Shown: positions 48,795 to 58,193, counted from the stretch's first letter. The stretch is DNA of 64,000 bases from Eubacteriaceae bacterium Marseille-Q4139 (GCA_018223415.1 JAGTTQ010000001.1:242153-306152), one strand, 5' to 3'. Numbers and translations are program-made. The notes: generated by a model from the letters alone, not told the origin.

Positions 48795-49352
48795 TTATGC
48801 TCTGGAAAGATACTCGCCGGTACGCGTATCAATCTTAACCTTGTCGCCCTGGTTTACGAACAGCGGAACGCTGATCTGTGCGCCAGTCTCAACGATAGCC
48901 GGCTTGGTTGCACCCGTAGCCGTATCGCCCTTGAAGCCCGGCTCCGTATCGGTGATCTCCAGCTCTACGAAAAGCGGAGCCTCAACGGAGAATACGCTTC
49001 CGTTGTAGGAGCAGACCTTGACAACCTCGTTCTCCTTCACGAACTTTAAGGCATCGCCGACGATGTCCTTGTTGAGGGCAATCTGCTCATAGGTGTTCAT
49101 ATCCATGAAATTATATAAATCGCCGTCCTCATACAGATACTGCATGTCCACACGGTCGATTCTTGCAGACGGGAATTTCTCAGTCGGGCGGAAGGTTCTC
49201 TCCACAACACCGCCGTTGATTACGTTTTTCAGTTTCGTTCTAACAAAAGCAGCGCCTTTTCCAGGCTTTACATGCTGGAATTCGATGATCTGTACAACCT
49301 GTCCGTCAATCTCAAGCGTAACGCCATTCCTAAAATCACCAGCTGATACCAT
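48795..49352 (-). CDS. efp: Translation elongation factor P
   Basis: A 185-residue EF-P that relieves ribosome stalling at polyproline. Start MVSAGDFRNGVTLEIDG, the KPGKGAAFVRTKLKN loop with the tip lysine, and the C-terminal KIDTRTGEYLSRA match the family at normal length. GGAGGAATATC precedes the ATG. It has its own promoter behind yqeG. Confidence 0.96.
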   Translation of the reverse strand: MVSAGDFRNGVTLEIDGQVVQIIEFQHVKPGKGAAFVRTKLKNVINGGVVERTFRPTEKFPSARIDRVDMQYLYEDGDLYNFMDMNTYEQIALNKDIVGDALKFVKENEVVKVCSYNGSVFSVEAPLFVELEITDTEPGFKGDTATGATKPAIVETGAQISVPLFVNQGDKVKIDTRTGEYLSRA

Positions 49353-49404
49353 AAATGATATTCCTCCTTAAAAATCTCTTTCTTCTTATGGCTGATTCTA
49401 TCCT

Positions 49405-49433
49405 ATTCTATACTATTATCCAGCCGTTTTCAA
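49405..49433 (-). promoter_or_regulatory. Sigma-A promoter of efp
   Basis: Minus strand TTGAAA (49433-49428), 17-bp spacer, TAGAAT (49410-49405), about 50 bp before the start; the -35 overlaps the yqeG stop. Confidence 0.6.
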
Positions 49434-49966
49434 CTGTTTTTTACAAAATCCTCAGCCTGTCCCTTCCGTTTTTTCCGTTCCCGCCGGTAAAACCAGAGCA
49501 CCACGGCCTCCAGCCGCCGCTTTAAGACGATCTGGATCTCCTCTTTGGGATTGATGGGCTTTACGAGGATCGAAAAAACCCCGGTGCGCCTGGCACCCCA
49601 GACGTCCGTAAAAAGCTGGTCACCGACAAACACCGTCGTCTCCCGGCTTGTCCCCATTCGTTCCATGGCTTTTTCATAGCCCTTTTTCGACGGCTTGTTC
49701 GCCTTAAAAAGATACGGGCTTTTTACCTCGTTGGCGAAAGGTGAGACACGCGGCTCTTTATTATTGGAAAGGATGCAGGTTTCAAAGCCGATGGCACGAA
49801 GCTCCTCAAACAGCGCCTTCGCTTTCCCGTCAGCCGGCGCTCCATGGGGCACCAGCGTGTTGTCCACGTCGAAGATGATGCCGCGGTATCCCTTTTCATA
49901 AAGCCTTTTGTAGGGTATCCCATATGCATCTTTCTCATAACGCTCCGGGTAAAATGTCTCTAACAT
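49430..49966 (-). CDS. YqeG-family HAD phosphatase
   Basis: A 178-residue HAD-IIIA protein. Motif I FDVDNTLVPHG, motif II CILSNNKEPRV, lysine in KPSKKGYEKAM, and FVGDQLFTDVWGARR. Homologues occur beside ribosome and cell-cycle genes in Firmicutes, with unsettled function. It lies 9 bp downstream of nrdR. Confidence 0.9.
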   Translation of the reverse strand: MLETFYPERYEKDAYGIPYKRLYEKGYRGIIFDVDNTLVPHGAPADGKAKALFEELRAIGFETCILSNNKEPRVSPFANEVKSPYLFKANKPSKKGYEKAMERMGTSRETTVFVGDQLFTDVWGARRTGVFSILVKPINPKEEIQIVLKRRLEAVVLWFYRRERKKRKGQAEDFVKNS

Positions 49967-49975
49967 GCGGCTCCC

Positions 49976-50431
49976 CTACTTATTCTTGAGGAACTTCTCC
50001 AGTTCCTCCATAAATGCATTGACGTCCTTGAACTCCCGGTACACCGATGCGAACCGGACATAAGCCACCTCGTCCACATCCTTTAATTTCCGCATCACCA
50101 GCTCGCCGATCAGGTTCGCCGGGATCTCCCGCTCCTCCATGCCGAAAATCTGGTTTTCGATTTCGTCGATCATCGTGCTGATCTGATGGGAAGCCACGGG
50201 ACGCTTATGGCAGGAAAGAAGGATTCCCTTTTCTAACTTGGCGCGGTCATAAGTCTCTCTGGAATTGTCCTTTTTAATCACCATGAGCGGCATCGTCTCC
50301 AGCTTTTCGTAGGTCGTGAACCGCTTCCCGCACTGCTCGCACTGCCTGCGGCGCCTTATGGAGCTGTTGTCATCCGCCGGCCTGGAATCAATGACCTTCG
50401 TATCGGACGCATTGCAGAACGGACATTTCAT
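49976..50431 (-). CDS. nrdR: Transcriptional repressor NrdR
   Basis: About 151 residues from the ATG at 50431 (GGAGGG 6 nt upstream). Zinc ribbon CPFC ... CEQC (residues 3, 6, 31, 34) and an ATP-cone (VIKKDNSRETYDRAKLEKGILLS region). NrdR senses ATP/dATP and represses ribonucleotide reductase genes; none lies in the window. Confidence 0.95.
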   Translation of the reverse strand: MKCPFCNASDTKVIDSRPADDNSSIRRRRQCEQCGKRFTTYEKLETMPLMVIKKDNSRETYDRAKLEKGILLSCHKRPVASHQISTMIDEIENQIFGMEEREIPANLIGELVMRKLKDVDEVAYVRFASVYREFKDVNAFMEELEKFLKNK

Positions 50432-50512
50432 GCGTATCCCTCCTTTTCTGCTTGCCATTTTATGGCATGTTTTTATTATTTTATCATGAAAAACGCTGTC
50501 AGGGCAAGCTTT

Positions 50513-50761
50513 TTATGGCCTGGGCGGCGGCTCCGGAAGCTTTACGAGAATGATGTCGTCCCCAATCTGGCACACGTCGCAGAAGGGGATCACAAATTCC
50601 TTCTCACGCCCCAAAAAGCCGCAGATACAGCCGGGCCCCGGCACGATAAGCGCCAGAATCTGCCCGGAACACGCATCAAAGTCCACGTCGCCCACAAAAC
50701 CAAGGCGTTTGCAGTCGCAGATGTTGATGACCTCCTTGCGCTTTAATTCACTCAAACGCAT
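50513..50761 (-). CDS. YlmC/YmxH-family PRC-barrel protein
   Basis: An 82-residue protein matching the YlmC/YmxH sporulation-linked family: MRLSELKRKEVINICDCKRLGFVGDVD start (given in part), IPFCDVCQIGDDIILVKL end. Function not settled; common in spore-forming Firmicutes, so it hints that the host lineage sporulates. Confidence 0.88.
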   Translation of the reverse strand: MRLSELKRKEVINICDCKRLGFVGDVDFDACSGQILALIVPGPGCICGFLGREKEFVIPFCDVCQIGDDIILVKLPEPPPRP

Positions 50762-50836
50762 ACTGCCCTCCGGCCGCTCTTTTTTTCATTTTATTCGGCC
50801 GGAACGCCTTCTCTGCATGTCTGCGGGAAGAAAATT

Positions 50837-51454
50837 TTAGAGCCGGTTCTTAAAGTACCCCTCAGCGCAGTAAATGGCGCCCACCGGATTGTGCGCTAGC
50901 ACACGGTCCTTTGCCACAAGCGTCGTCACCATGGCGTCGGAATACCGGTAAAACAGCGAATCGTGGCCGACGCAGAGGCCGAGAGCCACGTTGAATTCCG
51001 TCTTCTGTTCATTTAAGAGCTTGGCCTGGAGAATCGGGTTGCACATGGCCTCATGTTCGCCCGGCTTTAACTTCTTCTCCTCCGGGATTCCCACCTCGGC
51101 CTTGTCGATGCCGCCGGACTTACAGACTACGGACACCACTTCGAGCCCTTCCTTTCTCATGAGTCCGGCCACCACTTTTGCTTCTTTGTAAAGGCCGATG
51201 CAGAAAGCAAGCCCGACTTTTTTGTAGCCCATCCGTTTGCAGAATACGATAGTCTCCTTTAATCTCGGCCACTGGCAGTAGCCATCGTGCTCAATCTCCG
51301 AGGCCGTCACAAAGAACCGGCCCACCTCCGGGTCTTTATACTCTGCCATGGCCTCTTTCACCAGCTCTTCGCCGCGCATTGGGCAGTTTTTCGGCATGTT
51401 TTCATGTTCCTTTTCCCGGCAGGCATGGATGCCGCAGTCCGCACAAGTGTACAT
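50837..51454 (-). CDS. DUF1847 cysteine-rich protein
   Basis: A 205-residue protein with an N-terminal metal-site-like CADCGIHACREKE, then CP, and conserved CKRMGYKKVGLAFCIGL, SVVCKSGGIDK, EAMCNPILQAKLLN and GLCVGHDSLF segments. The cysteines suggest metal or Fe-S binding. Function unknown. Downstream neighbour of the amidohydrolase gene (26 bp gap). Confidence 0.85.
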   Translation of the reverse strand: MYTCADCGIHACREKEHENMPKNCPMRGEELVKEAMAEYKDPEVGRFFVTASEIEHDGYCQWPRLKETIVFCKRMGYKKVGLAFCIGLYKEAKVVAGLMRKEGLEVVSVVCKSGGIDKAEVGIPEEKKLKPGEHEAMCNPILQAKLLNEQKTEFNVALGLCVGHDSLFYRYSDAMVTTLVAKDRVLAHNPVGAIYCAEGYFKNRL

Positions 51455-51480
51455 AATCCTTCTCCTTTTTAAGCGTATTT

Positions 51481-52293
51481 TTATTTCAGGGCAGCCTCCC
51501 CAAGGATCCGCCCGGCATTTCCCCCAAGCATCATGGCCTTTTCCGACCTGGAAAAATGGCTGGAGCGTATGTAAGCGATGGCCGCCTTCTGGGTTCCGTA
51601 GGGAAAATCGCTTCCAAAAAGCACCCGCTCCGGCCCCATCCGTTCCGTCAGCCGCTCAAAATCCGAAAGTTCCTGACGCTCGGCGCTCATGGCCGAGTCG
51701 ATGAACACATTTTCCGGGAAGCCGAATAAAAGCTCTTCCTCTCTCGGGTCGCCGGAACGCCCGCCCATGTGGGCCAGAATCACCGGCACATCCGGAAGAT
51801 ACGGGATAATTTTGGCCGCATCCGACGGAAAAAAATCAAAACCGCCCGGCACCCTGGCCTGTCCGCAGTGGATCAGCACAGGAAAGCCCAGATGGTTGAT
51901 CCGCTCCCACATCTCCCGGTAGGATTCGTCAGCCAGATAGACCTTCTGGAAGGGCGGATGGAATTTCACCCCGGCCATCCGTTTATCCTTTAATTTTTCC
52001 AGCTCCTCCGCCACATTGGCGCAGTCGGGATGGAGCCCGCCGAAGGCGATGAGCCCCCGCCTGACGCTTTCCGCCGCAAACCGGTTCACATCCGTCTGGG
52101 TCTTCGGCTTCGTCACCACATGAAGGACGGCAGAAAGGGAGACATTGCTCTCCTTCATCCTGGCAAGCAGATTCTCCTTTAACGGAAGCTTTTCGTAGGA
52201 ATCATGCTCCCGCCCTGCCACCTCCATGGCGCGTCTTGCGAGGGTCGCCGGGTAAATATGGGTATGGATGTCTATGATCCGTTCCTCTGTCAT
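51481..52293 (-). CDS. Amidohydrolase-family metal-dependent hydrolase
   Basis: About 270 residues from the ATG at 52293 (MTEERIIDIHTHIYP); the longer frame to 52437 overlaps the M20 gene. Motifs: IDIHTHIY (metal His pair), GVKFHPPFQKVY, VLIHCGQ, VILAHMGG and LFGSDFPYGTQK, as in the amidohydrolase-2 (TIM-barrel) group. Substrate unknown. Confidence 0.85.
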   Translation of the reverse strand: MTEERIIDIHTHIYPATLARRAMEVAGREHDSYEKLPLKENLLARMKESNVSLSAVLHVVTKPKTQTDVNRFAAESVRRGLIAFGGLHPDCANVAEELEKLKDKRMAGVKFHPPFQKVYLADESYREMWERINHLGFPVLIHCGQARVPGGFDFFPSDAAKIIPYLPDVPVILAHMGGRSGDPREEELLFGFPENVFIDSAMSAERQELSDFERLTERMGPERVLFGSDFPYGTQKAAIAYIRSSHFSRSEKAMMLGGNAGRILGEAALK

Positions 52294-52309
52294 GGCAAAT
52301 CCGCCCCGC

Positions 52310-53713
52310 TTACCTGCAAAGCTCTGCGATGACCTGGGCAAAAATCTTTGCGCTGGCAAGAAGTTCATCGACAACGGCAAATTCATCCGGCCCGTGCATA
52401 CGGTTTTCCGTCTCCGGCATGGCTGCGCCGAAGGCAACGCCGTTCTTTAAATGATGGACATACGTGCCGCCTCCGATGGCGACGCAGCCGCCCTCTTTCC
52501 CTGTCCACTCCTCATAGCAGCGGTTTAAGGTACGGACAAACTCCGAATCGCCGGAGACATGGTGCGGCGGATCTAAAGCCTCGCTTAACAAGGTGATGCC
52601 GTGCGCCCTCATGGCCGCCTTTGCAGGCTTTAACACGTTGTCATCATCTGCGCAAAGCGGGCAGCGGCTGTCAAAGCAGCCCTCGATGCGGCTTTCCGTG
52701 ATGGAAAGGATGTCAAAGGCCAGGGTCAGCGGCCCGGAAAGCTCGTCTGCCATGGCAATCCCAAGGCCCTCCCCGTAAATATCGCCGTGGGGCATCAGGG
52801 TATTTAAGCTTTTTACAAGCTTCATCTGTTCACAGTCTGCAAGCGGGAGCTTTGCCACAAAGGAAAGAAGGCCTGTCAGGGCATTTTTTCCCTTCCACGG
52901 TTTAGAGGCGTGGCTGCTTTCGCCGATGGCACGGACGGTGACAGAGCCGTCTTCTGCCGCGAATTCATACCGGATGCCCTCGCATCCCTCCATGGCTCCT
53001 GCCGCTGCCTCAAGTTCTTCTAAAGAAAGTCCTTCGATGACGGCCTCCGCCTTTCCCGGAACCACGTTGACCTTTGTGCCCGCCGTAAACGATTTTAACC
53101 TCGGGAGAGCCGCACTCTCTTTAAAATCCGCCTCGAACCGCCCCGTAAGGCTCCCTTTTTCGATGTTCGTCACCGGAAAAGAGCTGTCGGGCGAAAACGT
53201 CATTGGCGCTTCCTTTTCTATTTTATAATAATGCTCAATATCAGAGCTTCCGCACTCCTCGTCGGTTCCGAGAATCAGGCGGACGTTTTTCGTCACCGGG
53301 ATCCCTAACTCCTTCACGGCGCGCATGGCGTAAAGCGCCGCCACAGCCGGGCCTTTATCGTCCGACGTCCCGCGGCCGTAAAGCTTTCCGTCCTTTACCA
53401 CCGGCTCGAAGGCCTCCGTCACCGTCCAGCCGTCTCCGGCCGGCACGATGTCCAGATGGGCCAGGATGTCGAGCTGCGCCTCCTTATCATTTAAGTCGGC
53501 AGTGCCCACATAATTATCATAGTTGTTGATGGCGAATCCGTATTTTTCTGCCATCGTAAGGGCACAGGATAACGCCTCCGCCGGCCCTTTTCCGTAAGGC
53601 ATCCCCTCCTGGTACGGCATCTTCTCGCTGTTGATTCTGCAAAGGGTGCAGATATCCTCTAACATTTCCGCCTTATGGCTCTCGATATACTGTTCGATTT
53701 CTTCTCTGTACAT
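52310..53713 (-). CDS. M20-family dipeptidase (PepV/Sapep-like)
   Basis: A 467-residue di-zinc peptidase: LAHLDIVPAGDGW (metal His), GRGTSDDKGPAVAAL (bridging Asp), TDEECGSSDIEHYY (catalytic Glu), and the C-terminal GGGTYVHHLKNGVAFG. PepV enzymes cleave dipeptides in the cytoplasm. It starts 30 bp after yqeY, in the same direction. Confidence 0.92.
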   Translation of the reverse strand: MYREEIEQYIESHKAEMLEDICTLCRINSEKMPYQEGMPYGKGPAEALSCALTMAEKYGFAINNYDNYVGTADLNDKEAQLDILAHLDIVPAGDGWTVTEAFEPVVKDGKLYGRGTSDDKGPAVAALYAMRAVKELGIPVTKNVRLILGTDEECGSSDIEHYYKIEKEAPMTFSPDSSFPVTNIEKGSLTGRFEADFKESAALPRLKSFTAGTKVNVVPGKAEAVIEGLSLEELEAAAGAMEGCEGIRYEFAAEDGSVTVRAIGESSHASKPWKGKNALTGLLSFVAKLPLADCEQMKLVKSLNTLMPHGDIYGEGLGIAMADELSGPLTLAFDILSITESRIEGCFDSRCPLCADDDNVLKPAKAAMRAHGITLLSEALDPPHHVSGDSEFVRTLNRCYEEWTGKEGGCVAIGGGTYVHHLKNGVAFGAAMPETENRMHGPDEFAVVDELLASAKIFAQVIAELCR

Positions 53714-53742
53714 GGCCTTTCCTCCCGCTGTCTCCCATCTGT

Positions 53743-54189
53743 TTACCGGAACATTCCTGATAGAATCTGGTTTACCTCGCCGCCGTCGGCCTTTCCCTTT
53801 ACGAGCGGCATCAGAACCTTCATGATTTTTCCCTTGTCGGAAGCCTTCGGTTCCTCAATTCCCAGGTCGGAAAGCACCTGGCGGATCGTCGCCTCGATCT
53901 GTTCCGGCGTCATATCAGCCGGGGCGAATTCCTGGTAAACCTCCATCCGCTTCCTGGCTTCCTCGATGATGTCCGTGCGGTCAGCCGGTGCCGTATCCAT
54001 GGTCTCCTTGGTCTGCTTGATTTCCTTTTTCACGACGGCGTTTTCCTCGTCCTCCGTGAGGGGAGAGCGCTTGTCAATCTCCGCGTTCTTTAAGGCAGAA
54101 AGCAGCATGGAAAGGGAATCCTTACGCTCCTTGTCCTTTGCCTTCATGGCCTCCACCATGGCGGCCCTTACCACATCAATCTTCGACAT
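53743..54189 (-). CDS. GatB/YqeY domain protein
   Basis: About 148 residues from the ATG at 54189 (MSKIDVV), 9 nt after GGAAAGG; an ATG three codons earlier sits too close to the site. Helical YqeY protein (LSMLLSALKNAEIDKR, EYQEFAPADMTPEQIE-like segment, GKIMKVLMPLVKGKADG). The family resembles the tRNA-binding tail of GatB; exact role unproven. It lies 15 bp after prfC. Confidence 0.92.
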   Translation of the reverse strand: MSKIDVVRAAMVEAMKAKDKERKDSLSMLLSALKNAEIDKRSPLTEDEENAVVKKEIKQTKETMDTAPADRTDIIEEARKRMEVYQEFAPADMTPEQIEATIRQVLSDLGIEEPKASDKGKIMKVLMPLVKGKADGGEVNQILSGMFR

Positions 54190-54204
54190 ATTTATCATCC
54201 TTTC

Positions 54205-55812
54205 CTAATTTCTTCCAAATTCACTGAGCTTAAGGCCCGGGTTCCTCTCTTCCACCATGCCCACGCTCCAGCTGTTGATAAATAAAAGCAGCGGATTTCC
54301 CTTCAAATCGCGGATCCGCTTCATGTCGGACGTTCCCTGGATCTTAGAGACGTCGACCTCCTCGGGGTTTTCCACCCAGCGGATGAATTCAAAGGGAAGC
54401 TGGTCTAATTTGACTTCCACGTTGTACTCGTTTTTCAGGCGGTAGGTCAAAACCTCAAACTGGAGCACGCCGACGACGCCGACGATAATCTCCTCCATAC
54501 CGGTGTTGAACTCCTGGAAAATCTGGATGGCGCCCTCCTGGGCAATCTGGTTGATTCCTTTAATAAACTGCTTGCGCTTCATGGTGTCCATCTGGCGCAC
54601 CCTTGCGAAGTGTTCCGGCGCAAAGGTCGGGATTCCCTCGAAGGCAAACTTCTCACCGGAGGCGCAGAGCGTGTCGCCGATGGAGAAAATGCCGGGATCG
54701 AAGACGCCGATGATATCTCCGGCATAGGCTTCCTCAATGATTTTCCGGCTCTCGGCCATGAGCTGCTGCGGCTGGGTCAGGCGGATCTTTTTCCCGCCCT
54801 GGACATGGTTCACCTCCATGCCGGCCTCAAATTTTCCGGAACAGATCCGCATAAAGGCGATTCTGTCGCGGTGGGCTTTGTTCATGTTGGCCTGAATCTT
54901 AAAGACGAAAGCCGAAAACTTCTCGTCAAACGGATCCACAACGCCGTCCGTAGTCTTTCTCGGAAGGGGCGGCGACGTCATTTTAAGGAAATGCTCAAGG
55001 AAGGTCTCCACGCCGAAGTTGGTGAGGGCCGAGCCGAAAAATACCGGCGATAAAAGCCCCTGATCCACCAAATCCTGATCGAATTCGTCGCTGGCGCCGT
55101 CCAAAAGCTCGATATCGTCCTTAAGCTGGCTGTGGTAGTCTAAGCCGATGACGGAATCCACATCCGTCCCCTCCACGTCGAAGGTGCGGCTCGCCACCTC
55201 CTTCTGGCCGCCCATGGCAGCCGTAAACGTGGTGATCTGTTTCGTCTGACGGTCGTAGACGCCCTTAAAGCTCTTTCCGCAGCCGATGGGCCAGTTGATC
55301 GGGCAGGTATGGATCCCCAGCACTTCCTCGATCTCGCTCATAAGCTCGAAGGGGTCCCTCGCCTCCCGGTCCATTTTATTGATAAACGTAAAAATCGGGA
55401 TATGCCGCATGACGCAGACCTTGAAAAGCTTGATGGTCTGCGCCTCCACGCCCTTGGAGCCGTCGATCACCATGACGGCCGAGTCGGCGGCCATCAGCGT
55501 CCGGTAGGTATCCTCGGAAAAGTCCTGATGGCCCGGCGTATCCAGGATATTGATGCAAAAGCCTTCATAGTTAAACTGAAGCACCGACGAGGTTACGGAA
55601 ATTCCTCTCTCCTTTTCGATCTCCATCCAGTCGGAGACGGCATGCTTCGTGGCTTTTCTTCCTTTTACCGTACCGGCCAGGTTGATGGCGCCGCCGTAAA
55701 GCAGGAATTTCTCCGTCAGCGTCGTTTTTCCGGCGTCCGGGTGGGAAATGATCGCAAAGGTTCTTCGTCTTCTTATCTCATCCGCAAATGCAGTCAAAAT
55801 GTTGTCCTCCAA
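54205..55812 (-). CDS. prfC: Peptide chain release factor 3
   Basis: A 535-residue GTPase that recycles RF1/RF2. G1 SHPDAGKTTL, switch DWMEIEKERGISVTSS, G3 DTPGHQDFSEDTYR, G4 NKMDREARDP, then EF-Tu-like domain 2 and the RF3 C-terminal domain (GVVGVLQFEVLTYRLKNEY). Normal length. Confidence 0.95.
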   Translation of the reverse strand: MEDNILTAFADEIRRRRTFAIISHPDAGKTTLTEKFLLYGGAINLAGTVKGRKATKHAVSDWMEIEKERGISVTSSVLQFNYEGFCINILDTPGHQDFSEDTYRTLMAADSAVMVIDGSKGVEAQTIKLFKVCVMRHIPIFTFINKMDREARDPFELMSEIEEVLGIHTCPINWPIGCGKSFKGVYDRQTKQITTFTAAMGGQKEVASRTFDVEGTDVDSVIGLDYHSQLKDDIELLDGASDEFDQDLVDQGLLSPVFFGSALTNFGVETFLEHFLKMTSPPLPRKTTDGVVDPFDEKFSAFVFKIQANMNKAHRDRIAFMRICSGKFEAGMEVNHVQGGKKIRLTQPQQLMAESRKIIEEAYAGDIIGVFDPGIFSIGDTLCASGEKFAFEGIPTFAPEHFARVRQMDTMKRKQFIKGINQIAQEGAIQIFQEFNTGMEEIIVGVVGVLQFEVLTYRLKNEYNVEVKLDQLPFEFIRWVENPEEVDVSKIQGTSDMKRIRDLKGNPLLLFINSWSVGMVEERNPGLKLSEFGRN

Positions 55813-55838
55813 TTTCTCATCTAATCTTCCAATTTTTT

Positions 55839-57056
55839 CTACCCTACTATTTTGCCAGCATTCTGCCGTTTCGTCAAGAAAATCTCATCCAGGATCTTCC
55901 CGGCCGCTTCCTCCTTCGTCATAATCGGAAGCTCCTTTTCCATGGAATCGGTGATCAGCGTCACCACGTTGGTATCGGTGCCGAAGCCGGCGCCGGCCAC
56001 CTTTAAATTGTTGGCGACGATCATGTCCAGGTTTTTCTTTTTAAGCTTCGCCCTGGAATTTTCCAGCATGTTCTCTGTTTCCATGGAGAAGCCGCAGAGG
56101 AACTGGCCCTCTTTTTTATGGTCTCCCAGCCACTTTAAGATGTCGTCGGTGCGCTCTAACTCGATAGCCATGTCGCCGTCCTTTTTCTTCGTCTTTTCCG
56201 GGTTCACGAACTTCGGCCGGTAGTCAGCCACGGCGGCGGCCTTTATGATGGCGTCCATACCTTCGCTTCTTTCTGTCACCGCTTTAAACATGTCTGCGGC
56301 GCTCACCACCGGCACCACGTTTACAAACATCGGCGGTTCCACTTCTGCCGGCCCTAAAACGAGGGTCACGTCGGCGCCGCGGTAAGCGGCCGTCTTTGCG
56401 ATGGCACAGCCCATTTTTCCCGTGGAGTGGTTCGTGATGTAGCGCACCGGGTCGATAGCCTCCCTGGTGGGGCCTGCCGTTACAAGTATCTTTTTCCCGG
56501 AAAGATCCTTTTCATACTGGATTTCCTTTAAAATATACTGGAGCAGAACCTCCGGCTCCGGCATTTTCCCGGCTCCCGTGTCGCCGCAGGCCAGGTACCC
56601 GACGGCCGGGGAGATGACCTCCATGCCGTATTTTTCGCAGATTTTCAAGTTGTCCTGGGTAATCGGGTTCTCGAACATGTTGGTGTTCATGGCCGGGCTT
56701 ATGATTTTTTTGCAGCGGCATGCCAAAACCGTCGTCGTCAGCATGTCGTCTGCCAGGCCGTGCGCCAGCTTGGCAATCACGTTGGCAGACGCCGGCGCCA
56801 CCAAAACCACATCAGCCTGCTTGGCGATTGCCACATGTTCCACCGAAAACTGGAAATTTCGGTCGAAGGTATCCACCAGGCACTTGGTTCCCGTCAGGGA
56901 CTCGAAGGTGATGGGGTTAATGAAATTTGTCGCATTTTCCGTCATCAGCACATGGATCGTGGCATGAAGTTTTTTTAGGGCGCTTGCCAGATAGGCAATT
57001 TTATAGGCGGCGATGCTGCCGCTCACACATAAAAGTACGGTTTTTCCTTTCAACAT
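55839..57056 (-). CDS. coaBC: Bifunctional phosphopantothenoylcysteine decarboxylase/synthetase
   Basis: About 405 residues from the ATG at 57056 (GGAGGA 7 nt upstream). CoaC half: SGSIAAYKIAYLAS, the SVEHVAIAK catalytic His, and SPAMNTNMFENP. CoaB half: VTAGPTREAIDPVRYITNHS, CAIAKTAAYRGADV and the KKKNLDMIVANN lysines. It makes 4'-phosphopantetheine from 4'-phosphopantothenate and cysteine. Divergent from coaX, giving two CoA-pathway genes about a nested repeat. Confidence 0.95.
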   Translation of the reverse strand: MLKGKTVLLCVSGSIAAYKIAYLASALKKLHATIHVLMTENATNFINPITFESLTGTKCLVDTFDRNFQFSVEHVAIAKQADVVLVAPASANVIAKLAHGLADDMLTTTVLACRCKKIISPAMNTNMFENPITQDNLKICEKYGMEVISPAVGYLACGDTGAGKMPEPEVLLQYILKEIQYEKDLSGKKILVTAGPTREAIDPVRYITNHSTGKMGCAIAKTAAYRGADVTLVLGPAEVEPPMFVNVVPVVSAADMFKAVTERSEGMDAIIKAAAVADYRPKFVNPEKTKKKDGDMAIELERTDDILKWLGDHKKEGQFLCGFSMETENMLENSRAKLKKKNLDMIVANNLKVAGAGFGTDTNVVTLITDSMEKELPIMTKEEAAGKILDEIFLTKRQNAGKIVG

Positions 57057-57114
57057 TCTGGATTCCTCCGTTGTAATTCCTGAAAAATTATGGTAAGATA
57101 ACACCTGATTTTTA

Positions 57115-57300
57115 GTAACAGTTCAGCCATGCAGAACCATATGGCAAAATGCTGCGTGAGAGCTTGCTCGCTAAGCAGTATTTTGTCATATGGTTCTATA
57201 TGGTGAACATCCGACATGAATAATTTGACGGCCAATACCTTTTTTGTTAGCCAATATCGTGGAATCCGTCAAATTATGAATGGCATGGCTGAACTGCTAC
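57115..57300. repeat. Nested inverted-repeat element (three stems) between coaBC and coaX
   Basis: An outer stem pairs 57115-57132 with 57283-57300 (CAGTTCAGCCATGC and GCATGGCTGAACTG, plus GTA/TAC, one mismatch). Inside are stem A, 23 bp with two G-U pairs (57133-57155 with 57175-57197), and stem B, 12 bp perfect (57220-57231 with 57266-57277). Stem A directly adjoins the outer stem. The whole can fold as a three-way junction or cruciform. It contains no credible ORF. It could be a MITE-like repeat or a structured RNA. The rest of the intergenic space (57057-57114, 57301-57392) holds only the two ribosome sites and AT-rich sequence. Confidence 0.75.
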
Positions 57301-57392
57301 GCTTTTTCTCCAAGAGGGCTGCGGCGCAGTCCCGTCTCAAAGCCTGAAAACATTATAACACTTACCAATTCAATGTGGAAGGAGTTTTCAAT

Positions 57393-58166
57393 ATGATTTT
57401 AGCCATAGACATGGGCAACAGCAACATTGTTGTCGGCGGAATTGACGAACAGCGGACGTATTTCGAGGAACGGATCACGACGGACGACAGGAAGACGAGC
57501 CTGGAGTACGCCATCATGCTAAAAAACATCCTGGAAATCCATAAGGTAAAGCGGAGCGACATCGAGGGCTCCATCATTTCTTCGGTGGTGCCGCCTTTAA
57601 ATGCGCCGCTCTCTTCTGCCGTCAAGAAAATCACCGGCAGGCGGCCGCTTCTCGTCGGCTCCGGCATGAAGACCGGCATGAACATCAAGATGGACAACCC
57701 CAAAACCGTCGGAAGCGACCTGATTGTGGCGGCTGTGGCGGCTGTTGACCGGTACGAGGGCCCCATCATCATCGTCGACATGGGGACGGCCACGACTATC
57801 ACCGTCGTCGACCGGGCCGGCAGCTACATCGGCGGCGTCATCCTGCCGGGCGTCAACGTCGCCTTAAACTCCCTGGTAAGCAACACAGCGCAGCTTCCCA
57901 GGATCAACCTGGATATCCCCAAACGCGTCATCGGAAAGAACACCATCGAATGTATGCGAAACGGCATCATGTACGGGAATGCTGCCACCATCGACGGTAT
58001 CATTGACCGAATGGAGGAGGAGCTCGGCGAAAAGGCGACGCTCATCGCCACCGGCGGCATGGCAAGGTTCATCACGCCGCTCTGCAATCATAAGATCATC
58101 TATGACCCGGATCTTTTAATCCGCGGGCTTTTGATCCTTTACAGGCAGAATACGGGGGAGGCGTAA
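57393..58166 (+). CDS. coaX: Type III pantothenate kinase
   Basis: About 257 residues from the ATG at 57393 (GGAAGGAG 8 nt upstream), opening MILAIDMGNSN. Further motifs: VGSDLIVAAVAAVDRY, IVDMGTATTITVVD, GGVILPGVN and ATGGMARFI, typical of CoaX. It phosphorylates pantothenate, the first step of CoA synthesis; coaBC next door does the following two. Confidence 0.95.
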   Translation: MILAIDMGNSNIVVGGIDEQRTYFEERITTDDRKTSLEYAIMLKNILEIHKVKRSDIEGSIISSVVPPLNAPLSSAVKKITGRRPLLVGSGMKTGMNIKMDNPKTVGSDLIVAAVAAVDRYEGPIIIVDMGTATTITVVDRAGSYIGGVILPGVNVALNSLVSNTAQLPRINLDIPKRVIGKNTIECMRNGIMYGNAATIDGIIDRMEEELGEKATLIATGGMARFITPLCNHKIIYDPDLLIRGLLILYRQNTGEA

Positions 58167-58193
58167 AACCTGCCGGGCTTTTACAGCAAACAA

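Noticed and set aside
46901..48832. 643-residue reading of the UshA-like gene
   Set aside because: The extra 42 residues overlap efp; the ATG at 48706 has AGGAGGGG and opens a signal peptide.
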